From the NCBI GenBank assembly GCA_023265395.1, contig JAHFTX010000012.1, positions 1-64,000 of the forward strand: 64,000 nucleotides of DNA. The letters are read 5' to 3'. Origin of the DNA: Thermoplasmata archaeon. GTDB lineage: Archaea > Thermoplasmatota > DTKX01 > JAHFTX01. Shown piece by piece: positions 61,049 to 64,000 of the stretch. Within the stretch, counting starts at the first letter, position 1, and each line of letters starts with the position of its first letter. The notes below the pieces were generated by a model. The model did not search any database and was not told the DNA's origin. It was given only the letters and a program-made list of their open reading frames with translations. The position numbers and the translations under genes are program-made.

Positions 61049-62725
61049 TCAGGTGGTACCGGCGTCCTCGAGGGGCGTCATCTCGTGCAGCAGGAGCTGC
61101 GCCTCCCTGGGCGGGACGGTAGCCTGGTCGAGTAGGATCAGCACCGCGGCATCGCTCAAGGCGACCTTGTCATTGAGCAATTGCACGAGATTGAGCACGG
61201 TTCGGAACTCGTTGGTGGAGAAGAGGTATTCCAAGCCGTCGAGGACGAGCAGCCCGCCCTTGCCCTCACCGATGAACCGCAGCAGCAAGGAGGAGAGGTC
61301 GACCAAGGCGCTGGGGTCGATGCACCGGACGTCAGGCACGCGGTTGGAGGTCAGCCACACCACGGTGGCACCGCGGAGGTCCACGCGTTCGCGCAGCTGC
61401 ACCGGGTTGTGGCGGCTGACGATGAGCACAGGGCTGCCGCGCGCGCTGGCTTGCTGGCCCAGCCGCATCGCCAGCGGCAGGGCGCGCAGGTGGTAGAGTC
61501 GCCCACCCTCGGGCAGTCCGACCCGATGCGCTGCCGCCGCCTGGTCCGCCGGAAGTTCCAGCCGTTGGCGCAGCACCTCGTTGTCGTGCTCAAGTTGGCT
61601 GGCGCGACGGGCGAGCTCGTCGTTGGCCTCCCGCAGCTTGTCGCGGGAGAGTTCCAGCTCGGTCTGGAGGCTCTTGAGCTCGCGGATGTCGCTGACGACC
61701 GTCAGCACGCCTTCGAGTCGGTCCCCGGTGAAGAGCGGCGTCGCCGATACGATCACCGGGATGCGTCGGTTGTCCTTGGTGAGGACCGCTGCCTGGTACC
61801 TCCCCTTGACCCCCTGGCGACGGGCGCGGGTCTGCTGCTCGGCGGTGGGCCAGAAGTCTGGGGCGATGATGGTGCGCCAATGGCTGCCGATGAGCTCCTC
61901 ATGGGCATAGCCGGTCAACGCGCTGAGCTTGGGATTGGCGAAGGTCATGATTCCCGAGGGGTCCTCGAGGACCACCGACTCCTCGAGGTTGAGCAGCAGG
62001 TTGTCCTGCAGCTGTTGTAGCCCCGCCACGCGTCCTTCGAGGACGGCGATGGCAGCGGCGAAGATCTCGGCGGTGATCTCCTCGAACGCCAGGTAGATCA
62101 CGGCGGTCGCCTGGTGCCGTTGGAACGCTGGGAGGTTGGGGACGAGGATCTGGAGCAGGATGTCGCGCAAGAGGGCGATGCCAGCGCGCAGCTCGGTGGG
62201 TGCCATCCCCTGCTCGATGCGCTCGGCCACCACCCGTGCGAGGAAGATGTCCAAGGCATCGCGCTCGCCGGTCCCGAGGAAGCGACTCATCTCATCGAGG
62301 AAGTCGCGCCCGGTGGTGCGGAGCTCCTCGATGGTGACCTTGGAGTTGGGCGCGCGCGCCTCGATGCGCCGGTTGAGCCACAGGACCAGCAGTTCCTCCT
62401 TGGAGCCCTCCAGCTGTGTGGCCAGCCAGGAGCGGAACTGTCTGGGGGTCCGCTGCAATCCCGAGAGGTTCTCCTCCTCAGGTTCGTCCTCTTCGTCGGG
62501 GGGTAGGGTTCGTGGGGCATTTGGCCGTGGCACGACCGCAGAGGGGAGCAGTTCCCGCGGATTGTGCAGGAGGGCGCGACCAGCGACCACCGGTGGGACC
62601 GTCGTCGGCGGGAGAGGCAGTTGCGGCAGCGGGCCCGCCCCCGTCGGTGATGTCGGCGGCGCGATGGGGTCTTTGGGCTTGCGGGTCCCGGGCGAGGACG
62701 CCTTCCTCCGCGTGCCCTTGGCCAT
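61049..62725 (-). CDS. RsbR-N-PAS-DUF835 sensor protein
   Basis: About 558 residues. A basic and Pro-rich N-terminus (about 1-90) is followed by an RsbRD-N-like helical sensor region (about 95-240), one PAS domain (about 245-365, NLEESVVLEDPSGIMTFANPK), a coiled coil and a C-terminal DUF835 domain (about 410-550, GLLVLDGLEYLFSTNEFRTVL). It is a paralogue of the preceding protein and also lacks any kinase domain. It lies 45 nt upstream of that gene, which has its own TATA box. Its own promoter is not obvious. Confidence 0.83.
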   Translation of the reverse strand: MAKGTRRKASSPGTRKPKDPIAPPTSPTGAGPLPQLPLPPTTVPPVVAGRALLHNPRELLPSAVVPRPNAPRTLPPDEEDEPEEENLSGLQRTPRQFRSWLATQLEGSKEELLVLWLNRRIEARAPNSKVTIEELRTTGRDFLDEMSRFLGTGERDALDIFLARVVAERIEQGMAPTELRAGIALLRDILLQILVPNLPAFQRHQATAVIYLAFEEITAEIFAAAIAVLEGRVAGLQQLQDNLLLNLEESVVLEDPSGIMTFANPKLSALTGYAHEELIGSHWRTIIAPDFWPTAEQQTRARRQGVKGRYQAAVLTKDNRRIPVIVSATPLFTGDRLEGVLTVVSDIRELKSLQTELELSRDKLREANDELARRASQLEHDNEVLRQRLELPADQAAAAHRVGLPEGGRLYHLRALPLAMRLGQQASARGSPVLIVSRHNPVQLRERVDLRGATVVWLTSNRVPDVRCIDPSALVDLSSLLLRFIGEGKGGLLVLDGLEYLFSTNEFRTVLNLVQLLNDKVALSDAAVLILLDQATVPPREAQLLLHEMTPLEDAGTT

Positions 62726-62903
62726 CGGTGCTTGACCCGTGCCAAGGCATTTGAGGTTTGGCCGTAGCCCCCAGCGGCCCCCAGCGGGCGGTCGTCGTCG
62801 AGTGTTGCCCGCTGCACGATGGCTGCTTCATATAGGGGTCGGCACCAGATGCGACCTTGCGCCAGAGCGAGCGGCCCGCGTGGCCTGCAGCTGTTGTCGC
62901 CAA

Positions 62904-62912
62904 CACTTAAGG
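62904..62912 (+). promoter_or_regulatory. TATA-like box of the LeuA/CimA-type gene
   Basis: cacttaagg predicts transcription from about 62933, giving a leader of about 13 nt before the ATG at 62946. Confidence 0.45.
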
Positions 62913-62945
62913 GCAAGGTTCGGTTGGGGGCGCGCAGGGACGTAC

Positions 62946-64000
62946 ATGGCCGACGATGGGGTGGAACTGGTCCACAATCACCTGCCCGCCTCGGGCGCCA
63001 CCGCCGGGCTGCCGGAGAAGATCATCTTCTGGGATGAGACGCTGCGCGACGGCGAGCAGACACCCGGCGTCTCCTTCAGCGCCGCGGAGAAACTCCAGCT
63101 CGCCAAGCTGCTCGATGACATCGGCATCGGCATCATCGACGTCGGGCTGCCGGTGGTCTCCGAGGGCGAGTTCGCCAGCGTGCGCGCCATCGCCCGCGAG
63201 GGTCTCGGGTGCACGGTCCTGGGCGCCGCACGGACGATCCTCAAGGACATCCAGGCCTGTGTCGACGCCGAGGTCGACGAGACCTCGATCTTCGTCGCCT
63301 GCAGCGACCTGCATCTCAAGTACAAGCTCAAGAAGACCCGTCAGGAGGTCATCGACCTCTCGGTCGAGTGCGTCCAGTACGCCAAGGAGCACGGCCTTGC
63401 GGTCAGCTTCGTCACCGAGGACACGGTGCGGGCCGACATCGACTACGCCGTCGCCTTGAACACCGCTGCGATCGAGGCGGGCGCGGACCGGATCGTGCTC
63501 TGCGACACCGTCGGCGTGATGGTGCCCGCGGCGGTGCGGTGGTGGGTCGGTACCATGCGTGCACGGCTGCCCAAGGTCCAGCTGAGCTGGCACGGGCACA
63601 ACGACTTCGGCATGGGCGTCGCCAACACCCTCGCCGCCCTCGAGTCGGGCGTCGAGATCCCGCATACGACCATCAACGGCATCGGAGAACGCAGCGGCAA
63701 CGCCGTCTTCGACGAGGTGGTCATGGCCCTGGAGCTGCTCTACGACAAGCGCACGGGCATCAAGGTCGATCGCCTCTACGGCTTGAGCCGCCTGGTAGAG
63801 GACCTCACCGGCATCCCGCTGGCCATCCAGAAGCCCATCGTCGGCTACAATGCCTTCAGCCATGAGAGCGGCATTCACACCGATGGGATCCTCAAGCACA
63901 CCCTCACCTACGAGCCCATCGATCCCAAGATCCTGGGCCGGGAGCGCTCGTTCATCTTCGGCAAGCACACCGGCACCGCGGCAATCGCCGCCAAGCTCTC
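62946..64000 (+). CDS. LeuA/CimA/homocitrate-synthase family enzyme, partial
   Basis: This gene runs off the right edge and is absent from the ORF track because no stop is reached. It encodes an alpha-keto-acid acyltransferase of the DRE-TIM barrel family, which condenses acetyl-CoA with a 2-oxo acid. It shows WDETLRDGEQTPGVSF (metal/catalytic Arg-Asp), a GAARTI segment, LCDTVG, the metal-binding WHGHND, and NGIGERSGN. About 351 residues are present, including the beginning of the subdomain after the barrel (FSHESGIHTDG). Isopropylmalate, citramalate, homocitrate or AksA-type activity cannot be separated by eye. Divergent from the PAS-DUF835 gene. Confidence 0.9.
   Translation, partial: MADDGVELVHNHLPASGATAGLPEKIIFWDETLRDGEQTPGVSFSAAEKLQLAKLLDDIGIGIIDVGLPVVSEGEFASVRAIAREGLGCTVLGAARTILKDIQACVDAEVDETSIFVACSDLHLKYKLKKTRQEVIDLSVECVQYAKEHGLAVSFVTEDTVRADIDYAVALNTAAIEAGADRIVLCDTVGVMVPAAVRWWVGTMRARLPKVQLSWHGHNDFGMGVANTLAALESGVEIPHTTINGIGERSGNAVFDEVVMALELLYDKRTGIKVDRLYGLSRLVEDLTGIPLAIQKPIVGYNAFSHESGIHTDGILKHTLTYEPIDPKILGRERSFIFGKHTGTAAIAAKL

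Noticed and set aside
59471-61135. Plus-strand ORF of 554 codons
   Set aside because: Antisense to the PAS-PAS-DUF835 gene, which has recognisable domains throughout.
62907-63968. Minus-strand ORF of 353 codons at the right edge
   Set aside because: Antisense to the truncated LeuA/CimA-type gene, whose WDETLRDGEQ and WHGHND motifs show the real coding strand.

Overview
The window is high-GC archaeal DNA, tightly packed on both strands. Archaeal markers include a Thermoplasma-like proteasome beta subunit, the KH-domain CPSF ribonuclease aCPSF1, archaeal-type riboflavin synthase, RibL and MptD, archaetidylserine enzymes, an archaeosortase, archaeal LeuRS and Trm1, UPF0201, and a tRNA-Gly without encoded CCA. 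Many genes have a TATA-like box 26-31 nt before the start codon, i.e. leaderless transcripts. The proteasome sequence and the abundance of DUF835 sensors suggest an uncultured high-GC Thermoplasmatota lineage; this placement is inference and would need marker phylogeny.

Layout. 1-9.2 kb: end of a DUF835/KaiC-like gene, a small conserved protein, an M24 peptidase divergent from UPF0201, a TPR protein, a giant surface protein with cytoplasmic zinc ribbons, and a compact group (PKD lipoprotein, two-TM protein, PqqD-like protein, zinc ribbon). 9.4-10.2 kb: an orphan gene of lower GC. 10.3-16.8 kb: a secreted HExxH metallopeptidase with Ig-like repeats, divergent from helicase Lhr. 17.1-19.5 kb: the riboflavin/FAD operon ribB-ribL-ribC-ribH and tRNA-Gly(GCC). 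19.6-24.8 kb: a UbiA prenyltransferase, a membrane protein/wHTH regulator pair, aCPSF1 and psmB. 25-32.6 kb: a second surface protein with a cytoplasmic zinc ribbon, leuS and an EgtD-like histidine methyltransferase.

32.6-45.2 kb is the most unusual part: seven co-oriented minus-strand genes, several overlapping by ATGA. In transcription order they are an MMPL/RND transporter, an M6-peptidase-like surface protein whose HExxH motif is lost, a transmembrane protein with an extracytoplasmic domain and a cytoplasmic GNAT domain, two unrecognised proteins, a GGCT/ChaC-fold protein and an MFS transporter. I do not recognise this combination as a described system.

45.3-48.7 kb: archaeosortase artA followed by archaetidylserine decarboxylase and synthase genes, then mptD. 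This physically links C-terminal protein processing with synthesis of the phosphatidylethanolamine-like archaeal lipid. 48.8-52.8 kb: THEP1 NTPase, trm1, purQ and a DUF1611 protein. 52.8-62.7 kb: a signalling/transport block with two ABC ATPase-permease pairs overlapping a DUF835 gene, preceded by two PAS-DUF835 sensors without kinase domains. The window ends inside a LeuA/CimA-type acyltransferase gene that the ORF track misses because it has no stop in the window.

I saw no rRNA, CRISPR array, insertion sequence or replication origin. Most very long plus-strand ORFs in the track are antisense shadows produced by high GC.
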